Program-made: the position numbers and the translations under genes | The notes under the pieces: generated by a model | What the model was told of the DNA's origin: nothing | Database searches by the model: none | What the model saw: only the letters and a program-made list of their open reading frames with translations | From: Chloroflexota bacterium | GTDB taxonomy: Bacteria; Chloroflexota; Anaerolineae; Anaerolineales; VGOW01 | DNA: 64,000 nt | Direction of reading: 5' to 3' | Assembly: GCA_016875735.1 (NCBI GenBank) | Contig: VGOW01000002.1 | Coordinates: 1-64,000 of the forward strand | In this document: piece after piece, positions 50,670 through 60,139 of the stretch | Layout: each line of letters starts with the position of its first letter | How positions within the stretch are numbered: the first letter of the stretch is position 1

Positions 50670-51035
50670 ATGCAAATCACCCTCCCCTGCGCCCAATGTG
50701 GCAGGCCCGCCGCCGCGTTCACCGTGCATGCCGCCGGAGAGGGCGACGGCTTGTGGCGCGATCACGATCGGATCGAGCGCGCGGGTTTCATGGGCGTGGT
50801 GATCAAATTCGGCTCGCTCGAATCGCTCGCTCAACTCTTCGAAACGCTCCGCCGACACGACTACGAAACGCTCCGGCGGCTCGACGCCGATTTCATCGCC
50901 TTCCATTGTTGGGAGTGCGGCAAAGATTATTGCGAGCAATGCTGGCGCATCGGCCCGCCGGAATTCGATGACGGCTTCTACGATTGCACGATGGGCATTT
51001 GCCCCGCCGGGCACGAGCAGATGGTGGACGATTAA
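50670..51035 (+). CDS. 121-aa cysteine-rich zinc-ribbon-like protein
   Basis: Two CxxC pairs, PCAQCG at residue 7 and CWECGKDYCEQCW near 82, plus CTMGICPAGHE, so probably two zinc sites. No known family. Its ATG follows the ureohydrolase stop by 9 bp, so the two may be co-expressed. Role unknown. Confidence 0.75.
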   Translation: MQITLPCAQCGRPAAAFTVHAAGEGDGLWRDHDRIERAGFMGVVIKFGSLESLAQLFETLRRHDYETLRRLDADFIAFHCWECGKDYCEQCWRIGPPEFDDGFYDCTMGICPAGHEQMVDD

Positions 51036-51203
51036 CAGACTCGAAGCATCCCACAGGGTGAAGCAATCGTGATCGAAGACTGGCCGGTAAAGATTGCCAT
51101 CATCGAGCGGATGCGCCGGGAGATACCCAAGAATCTGTGGGGCCCATGAGAAACTCTGCGGCGGGAGAGCGCAACCCTGAGTGAGACTCAGCGCAATCTG
51201 TCA

Positions 51204-51247
51204 ACAAAAACGCCCCCCGCAGAACTTCTCGCGAGGGGCGTTTTCGT
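51204..51247 (-). terminator. Rho-independent terminator of rpoC
   Basis: Minus strand: AAAACGCCCC, a 18-nt loop, GGGGCGTTTTTGTT. It lies just past the rpoC stop. The rest of the gap 51036-51203 has only a 26-codon GTG ORF (51069-51149) with weak support. Confidence 0.8.
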
Positions 51248-51257
51248 TTCTCAATCG

Positions 51258-54200
51258 CTATTCGGCCAGCGGCAGGGTGTCGCCGTCCCCGCCGAGCAGT
51301 TGAACGAGATCGCTGCTGCCTTCGGACAATTCTTCCGGTTTATCTTTGTAAATCCAATAGCCCGTGCCCGCCGGGATCAACTTACCGATGATCACGTTCT
51401 CCTTCAACCCGAAGAGTCCGTCCCACTTGCCCTCGATAGCCGCGCCGGCCAGCACCTTGATTGTGTGCTGGAACGATGAGGCGGAGAGGAACGACTCGGT
51501 CGCCAGTGAAGCGCGCGTCACGCCCAACAACGAAGGCACCGCCGCCGCCGGAGTTCTCCCCTCGGCGATCAGCCGCTCGTTGGCTTGCTGGAAGTCGTAC
51601 CGATCCACCAATTCGCCCGGCAGCCATTCCGTGTCTCCGGCTTTCATCACCTGCACCCGGGTCAGCATCTTGCGCACGATCACCTCGAAGTGTTTATCGT
51701 TGATATTCTGGCCCTGCGCGCGATACACCTTCTGCATCTCTTGCAAGAAATACAGCTCGCACGCCTCGCGGCCCAAAATGCGCAGGATACGGTGCGGGTT
51801 CTGCGAGCCTTCGGTCAGCGCTTCACCGGCGCGCACCTCTTGCCCGTCCACCACCAGCAAACGCGAGTTGCTCGGAATCTCGTACTCGCACTCGTCGCGC
51901 AGTTCACGAGTGATGATGAGCGCAGTCTCTTTGCGCTTCACTTTGCCGCCGTGCTCGGCCAGCACCTGGCTGTCGCCGCGCTGGGCCAGCAACGCGCCGT
52001 CGGGAACGTGATCGCCGTCCTCGACTTTCACCGACCAGTTGCCCGGAACTTCGTATTCGTCGCGCAGAGTCGCGACGTTGATCACTTTCACATACTTCGC
52101 GCCGCCGACTTTTTCCGATCGTTCCACGTGAGCGATGCCATCGATCTCGGTGACGACCGCTTCACCTTTCGGCTTCTTCCGCGCCTCGAACAACTCCTCC
52201 ACGCGCGGCAGACCGCTGGTGATGTCGCCTCCGGCGGCGACGCCGCCGCTGTGGAACGTGCGCAGGGTGAGCTGCGTGCCCGGCTCGCCGATGGATTGCG
52301 CGGCCACGATGCCCACAGCCACGCCCACTTCCACTAACTTGCCGCGCCCCAGATCGCGCCCGTAGCACATCGCGCAAATTCCCCGCGCCAACTGGCACGA
52401 AAGCGGCGAGCGCACGAACACTTGCTCGATGCCCGACGACTGAATGCGCCCGGCCACATGCTCGTCAATCTCCTGATTGCGTTCGACGATCAACTCGCCC
52501 GATTTCGGATCGATCACATTGCCTGCGGCCATGCGCCCGATGATGCGGTCGTAAAGCGTCTGCCCGGCCACATCGTCGCGCCGCCGGATCCAGATGCCGG
52601 CCTCGGCGCCGCAATCGATCTCGTTGATGATCACATCCTGCGCCACATCCACGAGGCGGCGGGTGAGGTAACCGGCGTCGGCGGTGCGGAGCGCGGTGTC
52701 GGCCAAGCCTTTGCGCGCGCCGTGAGTCGAGATGAAGTATTCAAGCACCCGCAAACCTTCGCGGAAGTTCGATCGGATCGGCAGGGGGATGATGCGGCCC
52801 GACGGATCGGCCATGAGGCCGCGCATCCCGGCCAGCTGGGCGATGGGGCCGAAGCCGCCTTTCGTCGCGCCCGACTTCGCCATCACCGCCAGCGAGCCGA
52901 ACGGATCGAGATACGTTTTCACTTCGCTCGCCACTTCATCGCGCGCCTTCGTCCACAGTTCGATCACGCGATCGGTTTGCTCCTGCTCGGTGAGCAGGCC
53001 GCGCCGATACTGCTTCTCCACGTCGGCCACTTCTTCTTCCGTGCGGTTCACAATCGTGGTTTTGGCCGGAGGTACGGTGATGTCGGACACCGCGATGGTG
53101 ACGCCCGACTTGGTTGCGTACTTGAAACCAATTTCCTTGATTCGATCCACCACATCGGTGGTGATCTCACTGCCGACGACTTGATAGCACTTCTGCACCA
53201 ACTTCTGCAAGCCGCCCTTGTCGAGCACTTCGTTCACGAAGCGCATCTCGTCGGGCAGGATGCTGTTAAACAACACGCGGCCCACCGAGGTCTCGATCAT
53301 GCGGCGGCGCGGTTTGCCGTCGGCGAAACGCTGGCCGTGTTCGTTGACATGCGTCGGAACATAAATTTTGATCTTGGCATGAATATCAACCTGCCCGAGC
53401 ACATAAGCCGTCTCCACCTCGTCATAGTCGGCGAACGTGCGGCCCTGTCCTTTGCGATCATCACGGATCATCGTCAGATAATACACGCCCAAGACCATGT
53501 CTTTCGACGGCCCGACGATCGGCTCGCCATCGGCTGGCTTGAGCAGATTGTTTGTGGACAGCATGAGGGTGCGGGCTTCTTCGACGGCCTTGCGCGACAG
53601 GGGAACGTGAATCGCCATTTGGTCGCCGTCGAAATCGGCGTTGAAGGCCGAGCACACCAGCGGGTGCAAGTGGATGGCTTTGCCCTCGACGAGCACCGGC
53701 TCGAAGGCCTGGATGCCGAGTCGGTGCAGGGTCGGCGCGCGATTGAGCAGAACGGGGCGATCTTTGATCACCTCTTCCAGCACCTCCCACACTTCGGGGC
53801 GCTCCTTTTCGATGATGCGCTTTGCCCCTTTGACATTGGAAGCGAAACTGTATTGCACCAGTTTAGCGATCACGAACGGGCGATATAGCTCGAGGGCCAT
53901 GGTGCGCGGCAGGCCGCATTGATGCAGCTTGAGTTTGGGGCCGGTCACAATCACCGAGCGCCCCGAATAGTCCACGCGCTTGCCCAGTAGGTTGCGGCGG
54001 AAGCGGCCCTTTTTGCCTTTGAGCATATCGCTCAACGATTTCAGTTCGCGGCGGCCCCGGCGCGAGAGCGCCTTGCCGCGCTGGCTGTTGTCGATCAGCG
54101 AGTCCACGGCCTCCTGCAACATGCGCTTCTCATTGCGCACGATCACATCGGGGGCGCCGAGTTCAAGCAAACGCTTGAGACGGTTGTTGCGGTTGATCAC

Positions 54201-55514
54201 CCGGCGATAGAGGTCGTTGAGATCGGAGGTGGCGAACCGGCCTCCGTCGAGCTGCACCATCGGGCGCAGGTCGGGCGGGATCACCGGCAGGATGGTCAGG
54301 ATCATCCATTCGGGCCGGTTGGCCGAGCGGCGGAGCGATTCGACGACCTTCAACCGTTTGATAGCCTTCTTCTTGCGTTGTTTCGATTTGGTGCTGCGGA
54401 CTTCGTGCCACAGTTCTTTCGCCAGTTTGTCGAGATCGAGAGAATGCAGAATGTCGTAGAAAGCCTCCGCGCCCATGTCGGCTTTGAAGACCTGCCCGTA
54501 CTTCTGTTTGAGTTCACGATATTTGCTTTCGCCGAGAAACATCATCGGGTGGAGGTCGAGCAGTTCGTCCCGATCTTTGTCCACAGCTTTGCTGGAACCG
54601 GCGGTCACATCTTCGAGCGAATTGCGAAGCTGGACAATTTGCTCTTCGGCTTCCGCTTTGAGCTTCTCGATGTCCATCTTGAGGCCGTCAAGTTTGGCGT
54701 CGCGCTTCTCTTTCATGGACGATTCGATCTCGCCCAGTTTGCCCTGCACGGCTTTGTTGAGCGCCGTGAGGTGTTTGCGGGAAATGGTCTCCCCTTCTTC
54801 GGCAATGACTGTCCGCGCCGGCTCAAACTCAATGGCCTTGCGGATGGTGGTTTCCATTTTCTCTTCGAGCGCGCGTTGGAGTTTCTGCCCCTCTTTCACC
54901 AGCGGCTCGATCTTCTCGGCGAGATCGGCCTCATACTTCTCATTGACGGCGTCGATCTTGGCTTTGAGGTCGCCGATCTTTTTGTCGCGGCTCGTTTTCA
55001 CTGCGGCGATCTTCGCGTTCAAGTTGTCCACTTGGCGCTTTTCTTCGCGCTGAACTTCCTCGTCAATGCGTTTGAGGGCCTTCTGCCGCGCCTCTTCGTC
55101 CACGTGCGTGACGACGTACTGCGCGAAATACAGCACGCGGTCGAGGTTGCGGCGCGACACATCGAGCAAGACTCCGAGATAAGAGGGCACGCGGCGGGTG
55201 TACCACACATGCGCCACCGGGGCGGCCAATTCGATATGCCCCATCCGCTCGCGCCGCACCGATGAGCGCGTGACTTCCACCCCGCATTTATCGCAAACGG
55301 TGCCTTTGTATCGAACGTTTTTATATTTGCCGCAATAGCATTGCCAATCTTTCGTCGGCCCAAAGATGGCTTCGCAAAACAAGCCATCCTTCTCCGGGCG
55401 CAGCCGCCGATAGTTGATCGTCTCCGGTTTGAGCACTTCGCCATATGACCATGAAAGAATCTGTTCTGGCGATGCCAAACTAATTTTCAATGCGCGCAAA
55501 CTTCGTGGTTCCAC
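51258..55514 (-). CDS. rpoC: DNA-directed RNA polymerase subunit beta prime
   Basis: 1418 aa, GTG start 55514 after TAGGAGGAAGCC. N-terminal zinc finger [20 protein letters not shown] near residue 60, catalytic [15 protein letters not shown] in the middle, and the second zinc site [15 protein letters not shown] long charged coiled-coil insertion lies after the N-terminal domain (residues about 155-310, [20 protein letters not shown]). The polymerase core is essential for transcription. Unusual: rpoB is not upstream; instead a strong terminator and rimM are. The gene has its own terminator. Confidence 0.97.
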   Translation of the reverse strand: MEPRSLRALKISLASPEQILSWSYGEVLKPETINYRRLRPEKDGLFCEAIFGPTKDWQCYCGKYKNVRYKGTVCDKCGVEVTRSSVRRERMGHIELAAPVAHVWYTRRVPSYLGVLLDVSRRNLDRVLYFAQYVVTHVDEEARQKALKRIDEEVQREEKRQVDNLNAKIAAVKTSRDKKIGDLKAKIDAVNEKYEADLAEKIEPLVKEGQKLQRALEEKMETTIRKAIEFEPARTVIAEEGETISRKHLTALNKAVQGKLGEIESSMKEKRDAKLDGLKMDIEKLKAEAEEQIVQLRNSLEDVTAGSSKAVDKDRDELLDLHPMMFLGESKYRELKQKYGQVFKADMGAEAFYDILHSLDLDKLAKELWHEVRSTKSKQRKKKAIKRLKVVESLRRSANRPEWMILTILPVIPPDLRPMVQLDGGRFATSDLNDLYRRVINRNNRLKRLLELGAPDVIVRNEKRMLQEAVDSLIDNSQRGKALSRRGRRELKSLSDMLKGKKGRFRRNLLGKRVDYSGRSVIVTGPKLKLHQCGLPRTMALELYRPFVIAKLVQYSFASNVKGAKRIIEKERPEVWEVLEEVIKDRPVLLNRAPTLHRLGIQAFEPVLVEGKAIHLHPLVCSAFNADFDGDQMAIHVPLSRKAVEEARTLMLSTNNLLKPADGEPIVGPSKDMVLGVYYLTMIRDDRKGQGRTFADYDEVETAYVLGQVDIHAKIKIYVPTHVNEHGQRFADGKPRRRMIETSVGRVLFNSILPDEMRFVNEVLDKGGLQKLVQKCYQVVGSEITTDVVDRIKEIGFKYATKSGVTIAVSDITVPPAKTTIVNRTEEEVADVEKQYRRGLLTEQEQTDRVIELWTKARDEVASEVKTYLDPFGSLAVMAKSGATKGGFGPIAQLAGMRGLMADPSGRIIPLPIRSNFREGLRVLEYFISTHGARKGLADTALRTADAGYLTRRLVDVAQDVIINEIDCGAEAGIWIRRRDDVAGQTLYDRIIGRMAAGNVIDPKSGELIVERNQEIDEHVAGRIQSSGIEQVFVRSPLSCQLARGICAMCYGRDLGRGKLVEVGVAVGIVAAQSIGEPGTQLTLRTFHSGGVAAGGDITSGLPRVEELFEARKKPKGEAVVTEIDGIAHVERSEKVGGAKYVKVINVATLRDEYEVPGNWSVKVEDGDHVPDGALLAQRGDSQVLAEHGGKVKRKETALIITRELRDECEYEIPSNSRLLVVDGQEVRAGEALTEGSQNPHRILRILGREACELYFLQEMQKVYRAQGQNINDKHFEVIVRKMLTRVQVMKAGDTEWLPGELVDRYDFQQANERLIAEGRTPAAAVPSLLGVTRASLATESFLSASSFQHTIKVLAGAAIEGKWDGLFGLKENVIIGKLIPAGTGYWIYKDKPEELSEGSSDLVQLLGGDGDTLPLAE

Positions 55515-55568
55515 AGGCTTCCTCCTATCAATCTAGATTCACTCGAACACTCGTGCTAGGCGCTAGGC

Positions 55569-55612
55569 AAAGCAAAATGAGCGCTTCAAGCTCTTTTCTC
55601 TTGAAGCGCTCA
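55569..55612 (-). terminator. Rho-independent terminator between rimM and rpoC
   Basis: Perfect 13-bp stem TGAGCGCTTCAAG / CTTGAAGCGCTCA with a 9-nt loop, ATTTTGC after it on the minus strand. Shows that rpoC is a separate transcription unit from the ffh-rimM operon. Confidence 0.88.
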
Positions 55613-55687
55613 ACAATGTTGGATAGCAATGACGATTAGATTTTATCCAAAGATGTCCTTGTGTCAAGACTCAATTTTTCGGCCATC

Positions 55688-56242
55688 TCAGCGGAGGCCA
55701 TCGATGAGATGCACACGCATCTGCGACGGCTCAATTTTGAGTATCACCGATTTGATCGCCGGAAGGAGAATCTCACCCACCTGCCCTCTCACGACATACA
55801 CATCGTTAGCCCCCGTCTCAATGATCTCGACAACCGAGCCCAATTCCTCGCCGGTGTCCGTCACCACAGTGAGGCCGACGATTTGATGATGGTAATACTC
55901 GCCGGGCTTGAGAGGCGCGGCGTCGGTTGCTTTGATCGAAACGATCTCGCCGCGCAAAGTGTCGGCTTCGTTTCGATCATCGCAGCCCTCCACCGAAATC
56001 AACAGCATTGCTTTGTGGAGCCGGAACGACTTCAGCGGGTACGGCTTGTGGTCGTCGCCGATGTGCACCACATCCACTTCGCTCAAATGCGCGGGGAACG
56101 CAGTTTGCATTGCGAGGCGAAGTTCGCCGCGCACGCCGTGCGGGCGAAGGACGCGGCCAATCACCAGAAACGACGGCTCACCTTTGGGCCGTTGTGTTCG
56201 GCGGCGGCGCGGCTTTGCGGCTTGTGCTTCTCGCGCGCTCAC
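55688..56242 (-). CDS. rimM: 16S rRNA-processing protein RimM
   Basis: 184 aa with a basic tail-less N-terminus and the RimM barrel (VLRPHGVRGELRLAM) and PRC-like C-terminal part (YHHQIVGLTVVTDTGEELGSVVEI, VVRGQVGEILLPAI). It helps mature the 30S head. Overlaps the khpA stop by 4 bp. Followed by rpoC rather than trmD, the usual neighbour. Confidence 0.93.
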   Translation of the reverse strand: MSAREAQAAKPRRRRTQRPKGEPSFLVIGRVLRPHGVRGELRLAMQTAFPAHLSEVDVVHIGDDHKPYPLKSFRLHKAMLLISVEGCDDRNEADTLRGEIVSIKATDAAPLKPGEYYHHQIVGLTVVTDTGEELGSVVEIIETGANDVYVVRGQVGEILLPAIKSVILKIEPSQMRVHLIDGLR

Positions 56243-56466
56243 ACGATCTCAAGCTGGATGCGCTGGCCCTCGCGGGCGGCAACCACTCGTAGAAGAGTGC
56301 GAATAGCGTTGGCGACTTTGCCGTCCTTGCCGATCACGCGGCCCATATCTTCTTCGGCCACATGCAGCTCAATCACGGTTTGCCCGCCCTGATTGATCAC
56401 CTCCACCTTCACATCGCCGGGGTGATCAACCAACGAGCGAACGATATGCTCCACCAGCTCTTTCAT
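56239..56466 (-). CDS. khpA: KH-domain RNA-binding protein KhpA
   Basis: 75 aa, one KH domain: VEHIVRSLVDHPGDVKVEVI and the GxxG-type loop VIGKDGKVANAI. Usually in the rpsP operon, possibly pairing with KhpB to regulate RNAs. Two bp downstream of rpsP; overlaps rimM. Confidence 0.92.
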   Translation of the reverse strand: MKELVEHIVRSLVDHPGDVKVEVINQGGQTVIELHVAEEDMGRVIGKDGKVANAIRTLLRVVAAREGQRIQLEIV

Positions 56467-56468
56467 GG

Positions 56469-56876
56469 CTATCCGGCGGCGGCTTTGGCTTTGGCCTTCT
56501 TCGACTTGCCTTTCGAGGCCACGCCGATTTGATCGTCGCGGCGAGTCTTGAGAGTTGTGGCTTGGGCTTTCGCGGCGGCGGCGGCCTCGGCCACCAACGT
56601 TTCCACCGGCTCGCCCTTCTTCAGCCGGGCCAATCGATCCATCGTCCCCGATATTTTGAGGATGCGGGCGACCGGCTCCGAAGGTTGAGCGCCGTTCTTG
56701 AGATGATGCAGAGCGCGGGCCTCATCAACTTTGATATAAGCCGGGTGGGTGCGCGGGTTATATTCGCCCACCACTTCGAGAAACCGGCCATCGCGGGGGT
56801 GCTCACGCTCGGCGACGACGATGCGGTACACCGGTTGAGCTTTGGCGCCTTCGCGGCGCAAACGAATTCGAAGCAT
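56469..56876 (-). CDS. rpsP: 30S ribosomal protein S16
   Basis: 135 aa. N-terminal RLRREGAKAQPVYRIVVAE and VGEYNPRTHP are typical S16. A Lys/Ala-rich tail (KGKSKKAKAKAAAG) lengthens it beyond the usual 80-90 aa. Between ffh and khpA in the normal operon order. Confidence 0.96.
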   Translation of the reverse strand: MLRIRLRREGAKAQPVYRIVVAEREHPRDGRFLEVVGEYNPRTHPAYIKVDEARALHHLKNGAQPSEPVARILKISGTMDRLARLKKGEPVETLVAEAAAAAKAQATTLKTRRDDQIGVASKGKSKKAKAKAAAG

Positions 56877-56908
56877 GGATTTGTGTTACTCCTCTTTAGA
56901 GAATCTTT

Positions 56909-58234
56909 TTACCGAAACCCTCTAAACATATCCGGCAGTCCTCTGCCTTTGGTTTTCCCGATCTGCTTCATCAACTTCTGCATATCACGGAACTGCTTGA
57001 CCAGCTGATTGATCTCCTGCACCGACGTTCCCGACCCGGCGGCCACTCGGCGTTTGCGGCCGGCATTGAGCACTTGCGGATTCACTCGCTCGTGCCGAGT
57101 CATCGAATTGATGATAGCCTCGACTCGCTTGAGGCTGTTGTCCAAATCTTGTTGATTCATTTGCCCGGCGATCTTGCCCATGCCGGGAACCATTTCCATT
57201 AACTGGCCGAGCGGCCCCATCTTTTTGATCTGCCGCATCTGATCGCGGAAGTCTTCGAGCGTGAACTCGCCCGAGACCAATTTCTCTTGCGCCTTCTGCG
57301 CTTCCTGCGCCGAGAAGGCCGACTCGGCTTTTTCGATCAGGCCGAGAATGTCGCCCATGCCGAGAATGCGGCCGCTCAATCGCTCGGGGGCGAAGGCTTC
57401 GATGCCGTCGATCTTTTCGCTCGTGCCCAGAAACTTGATCGGGACTCCGGTGACGGATCGCATGGAGATGGCCGCGCCGCCGCGCGCGTCGCCATCCACT
57501 TTGGTCAGAATGAGGCCGCTGAGTCCGACCTGTTTGTTAAACCCATCGGCGATACGCACCGCCTCTTGGCCGGTCATCGCGTCGGCAACCAACAGCACTT
57601 CGTTGGGCGTCGCGCGCTCTTTGATGGAGGCCACTTCGGCCATCATCGCCGGATCAATTTGCAGGCGCCCGGCGGTGTCGAGAATGACAACCGTGTGCCC
57701 GATGTCGGCGGCGTGCCGGACGGCGTTGGCGCACAAGTCGGGCGGGGACTCGGGGCCAGTGAACACCGGCACATCGATCTGCGCGCCGAGCGTCTTCAGT
57801 TGTTCGGCCGCCGCCGGGCGATACGGATCGGCGGCGACCAGCATAGGCTTTTGGCCCTGCGACCTCAGCCAGCGCGCGAGTTTGGCGGCCATCGTCGTTT
57901 TGCCCGCGCCCTGCAACCCCACGAGCATGATGGTGCGCGGCGGCTGGCCGCTCAGATTCAGTTTGCCCGGCTCGCCCAGCGTGGCGATCAATTCTTCGTG
58001 AACGATCTTGACCACCTGCTGGCCGGGGTTCAGCGCCCGCGATACTTCTGCGCCGACGGCGCGGGCTTTGACTCGCGCCAGAAAATCTTTGACGACGACG
58101 AAGTTGACATCGGCTTCGAGCAGGGCCATGCGCACTTCGCGCAGGGCAACATCCACATCGGCTTCGGTCAGTTTCCCGCGCCGCGTGAGCTCTTTGAAGA
58201 CGTTTTGTAGTTTATCGCTGAGGTTTCTGAACAC
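56909..58234 (-). CDS. ffh: signal recognition particle protein Ffh
   Basis: 441 aa. N domain (SDKLQNVFKELTRRGKLTEADV), G domain with P-loop GLQGAGKTTMAAK, DTAGRLQID and TKVDGDARGG, and a Met-rich M domain (MRQIKKMGPLGQLMEMVPGMG). Co-translational targeting of membrane proteins with 4.5S RNA and FtsY; the RNA gene is not in this window. Confidence 0.97.
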   Translation of the reverse strand: MFRNLSDKLQNVFKELTRRGKLTEADVDVALREVRMALLEADVNFVVVKDFLARVKARAVGAEVSRALNPGQQVVKIVHEELIATLGEPGKLNLSGQPPRTIMLVGLQGAGKTTMAAKLARWLRSQGQKPMLVAADPYRPAAAEQLKTLGAQIDVPVFTGPESPPDLCANAVRHAADIGHTVVILDTAGRLQIDPAMMAEVASIKERATPNEVLLVADAMTGQEAVRIADGFNKQVGLSGLILTKVDGDARGGAAISMRSVTGVPIKFLGTSEKIDGIEAFAPERLSGRILGMGDILGLIEKAESAFSAQEAQKAQEKLVSGEFTLEDFRDQMRQIKKMGPLGQLMEMVPGMGKIAGQMNQQDLDNSLKRVEAIINSMTRHERVNPQVLNAGRKRRVAAGSGTSVQEINQLVKQFRDMQKLMKQIGKTKGRGLPDMFRGFR

Positions 58235-58259
58235 GCAGGCAGTCCGGCAGACACAATAC

Positions 58260-58282
58260 GACGGGGCAGATGATGCCCCGTC
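58260..58282 (-). terminator. hairpin after the second GT2 gene
   Basis: GACGGGGCA / TGCCCCGTC stem with a 5-nt loop between ffh and the glycosyltransferase, but without a clear T-run. It may be a weak terminator. Confidence 0.4.
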
Positions 58283-58326
58283 AGCGAACGGAGATTTTAA
58301 CGCGCCGCCGATGATCCGTCAAGGAA

Positions 58327-59043
58327 TCATTTCCGTTTGACGAAGCGCCGAAAGGAGAGGCGGGCCACCGTGTAGAGCGCGCGGAAGATTTCGTTGCGCG
58401 AGATTTTGGTTTGCCCGCGCATTCGATCTTCGTACACGATGGGCACTTCGGCCACGCGCCAGCCTTTGCGCTGAACGAGATACAGCATCTCGATCAGAAA
58501 CGAATAGCCCGAAGAGAAAATGCTGTCGAAGTGGATCGACTCGAGCACTTCGCGGCGATACAACCGAAACCCCGCCGTCGTGTCGCGGGCTTTGAGGCCG
58601 AGCGCCGTGTGAGCGATCATGTTCGCGCCGGCGCTCAAGGCTTTGCGATACCACGGGCAGTAGAGCATATCGCCGCCCGGAACGTACCGCGAGCCGATGA
58701 CCACATCGGCCTCTTCGCTTCTGGCGATCATGGCCGGGATGTATCGCGGGTTGTGCGAGAAGTCGGCGTCCATCGTGATCGCGCGTGTCGCGCCGAGATC
58801 GAAGGCGCGATGAAATCCGGCGATGTAGGCCGTGCCGAGCCCGAGTTTGCCCGCCCGGTGAACGGGAATCACTTTGCCCGGATGGGAGGCCGCCCACTCA
58901 TCGGCGATGCCCCCCGTTCCGTCGGGGGAGCCGTCGTCCACATTGATCACGGCCACATCGACCGGCAGTGCGAGTATCTCGCTCAAGAGTTTCGGCAAGT
59001 TCTCGGCTTCGTTGTATGTGGGAACGATGATGAAAGTTCGCAA
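58327..59043 (-). CDS. polyprenol monophosphomannose synthase-type glycosyltransferase, family 2
   Basis: 238 aa, paralogue of the gene at 24295. IIVPTYNEAENLPKLLSEI, NVDDGSPDGTGGIAD, TMDADFSHNP and GSRYVPGGD are the DPM1-type motifs. Last gene of the minus-strand cluster that also encodes a YfhO protein and two other multi-pass proteins, so it should supply the lipid-linked mannose they use. Confidence 0.9.
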   Translation of the reverse strand: MRTFIIVPTYNEAENLPKLLSEILALPVDVAVINVDDGSPDGTGGIADEWAASHPGKVIPVHRAGKLGLGTAYIAGFHRAFDLGATRAITMDADFSHNPRYIPAMIARSEEADVVIGSRYVPGGDMLYCPWYRKALSAGANMIAHTALGLKARDTTAGFRLYRREVLESIHFDSIFSSGYSFLIEMLYLVQRKGWRVAEVPIVYEDRMRGQTKISRNEIFRALYTVARLSFRRFVKRK

Positions 59044-59044
59044 T

Positions 59045-60139
59045 TCAGTCCTTCACCAAAAAGACAAGCATGGCTAACCACAGCCACGAGTAATTGAGAA
59101 CACGGCGCGATTTTACCAGACCGCCAAACAACAGAGTCGCCAACACAAGCCCGGTGCAGAAACGAAAGATAGCGACCGGCTCGCGAAAGGTGGAGTATGG
59201 CGTGAACGGGGTGATGGCGGCGTTTGCGCCGAGCGCCCAAACGTAGGGATGCCAATTCCGTTTGAGCGCCTCTCGCGCCGAAGCGATGATGCCCCATACT
59301 GATGGAAACGCAACCCATGGACCGAGAAACAAAATGAAGATGGCGAACACCGCGAGGCCGCGATCCGAAAGAATGCGCCACACGCCGTTGAAAGGAATGA
59401 TCTCGAACGGGGCGCCGAGGTATCCGCCCGAACCGATTCCGAAACTGCCGAACATCGCTTTCAGCGCGAACTGCCACGCGATGAACGGCGCAACGGCAAT
59501 GAGAGTCAATGAGAGCAGGCGGCGCGCATCGCGGGCGAAGAGAGCGTAGGCCATGTGCGCGGCGACGAACAGCATGGCCGTTTCTTTGGCGAAGAGGGCG
59601 AGGCCGAAGCACAGCGCTGAGAGCCACGCGCGTTCGCGCCCGTGAAAAAGATACGCGGCGGCGACGAGCGCATACGAAAGCGGCTCGGTGAGGTCGGCGC
59701 GGACGGCGACGGCGAGGCCCGGCCACAAACCGTACACCAGCGCGTACCATCGGCTGACGCCGAGCTCCGCGAGCAACTGCGCCACGAGCGCCGCGCCCAT
59801 CGTTTGAGCGGCGAGGTTGATCAGCGGAATGGCCCACGCAATCAGTGCGGGCTGGCCCAAACCGAACAGCCGGGCGAGGAATGGCAAAAGAATACGCTGA
59901 TAGCGATAGGCGGGAATGTCGGCGCGCGCTTCGGCAATTTCGCGCACGACTGCCGCCGGACTCGGATCGACGGCGATGAGATAGGTGAACTGCCCATCGT
60001 AGCCCTCGTTGGGGCCGTGGCCGATGCGGGCCAAGGCGAGCGGATCGCCGCCGTTGCGAGCGAGGATGAGGGTGAGGTAGAGGAGGTAGGCAACAAGAAG
60101 GATGAAGGATGAAGGGTGAAGGATGAAAGTGTTACGCAT
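59045..60139 (-). CDS. multi-pass membrane protein (GT-C-like)
   Basis: 364 aa, about ten membrane helices (YLLYLTLILARNGG, ALIAWAIPLINLAAQTMGAALV, GLAVFAIFILFLGPWVAFP). ATG 60139 (MRNTFILHPSSF) overlaps the YfhO stop. The first residues (FILHPSSFIL) are coded by a 7-bp TTCATCC array. The loop GHGPNEGYDGQFTYLIAVDPSP after helix 1 has an Asp, as in the catalytic first loop of GT-C transferases. Family assignment is tentative. One bp separates it from the GT2. Confidence 0.75.
   Translation of the reverse strand: MRNTFILHPSSFILLVAYLLYLTLILARNGGDPLALARIGHGPNEGYDGQFTYLIAVDPSPAAVVREIAEARADIPAYRYQRILLPFLARLFGLGQPALIAWAIPLINLAAQTMGAALVAQLLAELGVSRWYALVYGLWPGLAVAVRADLTEPLSYALVAAAYLFHGRERAWLSALCFGLALFAKETAMLFVAAHMAYALFARDARRLLSLTLIAVAPFIAWQFALKAMFGSFGIGSGGYLGAPFEIIPFNGVWRILSDRGLAVFAIFILFLGPWVAFPSVWGIIASAREALKRNWHPYVWALGANAAITPFTPYSTFREPVAIFRFCTGLVLATLLFGGLVKSRRVLNYSWLWLAMLVFLVKD
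60101..60128. repeat. 7-bp array GGATGAA (TTCATCC on the coding strand)
   Basis: GGATGAA, GGATGAA, GGGTGAA, GGATGAA: four consecutive 7-mers at the start of the GT-C-like gene. The same word occurs at 62458-62482 just before the YfhO ATG. Confidence 0.85.

Noticed and set aside
51069-51149. 26-codon GTG ORF between the zinc-ribbon gene and the rpoC terminator
   Set aside because: Has a faint ribosome-binding site, but is short and has no supporting context.
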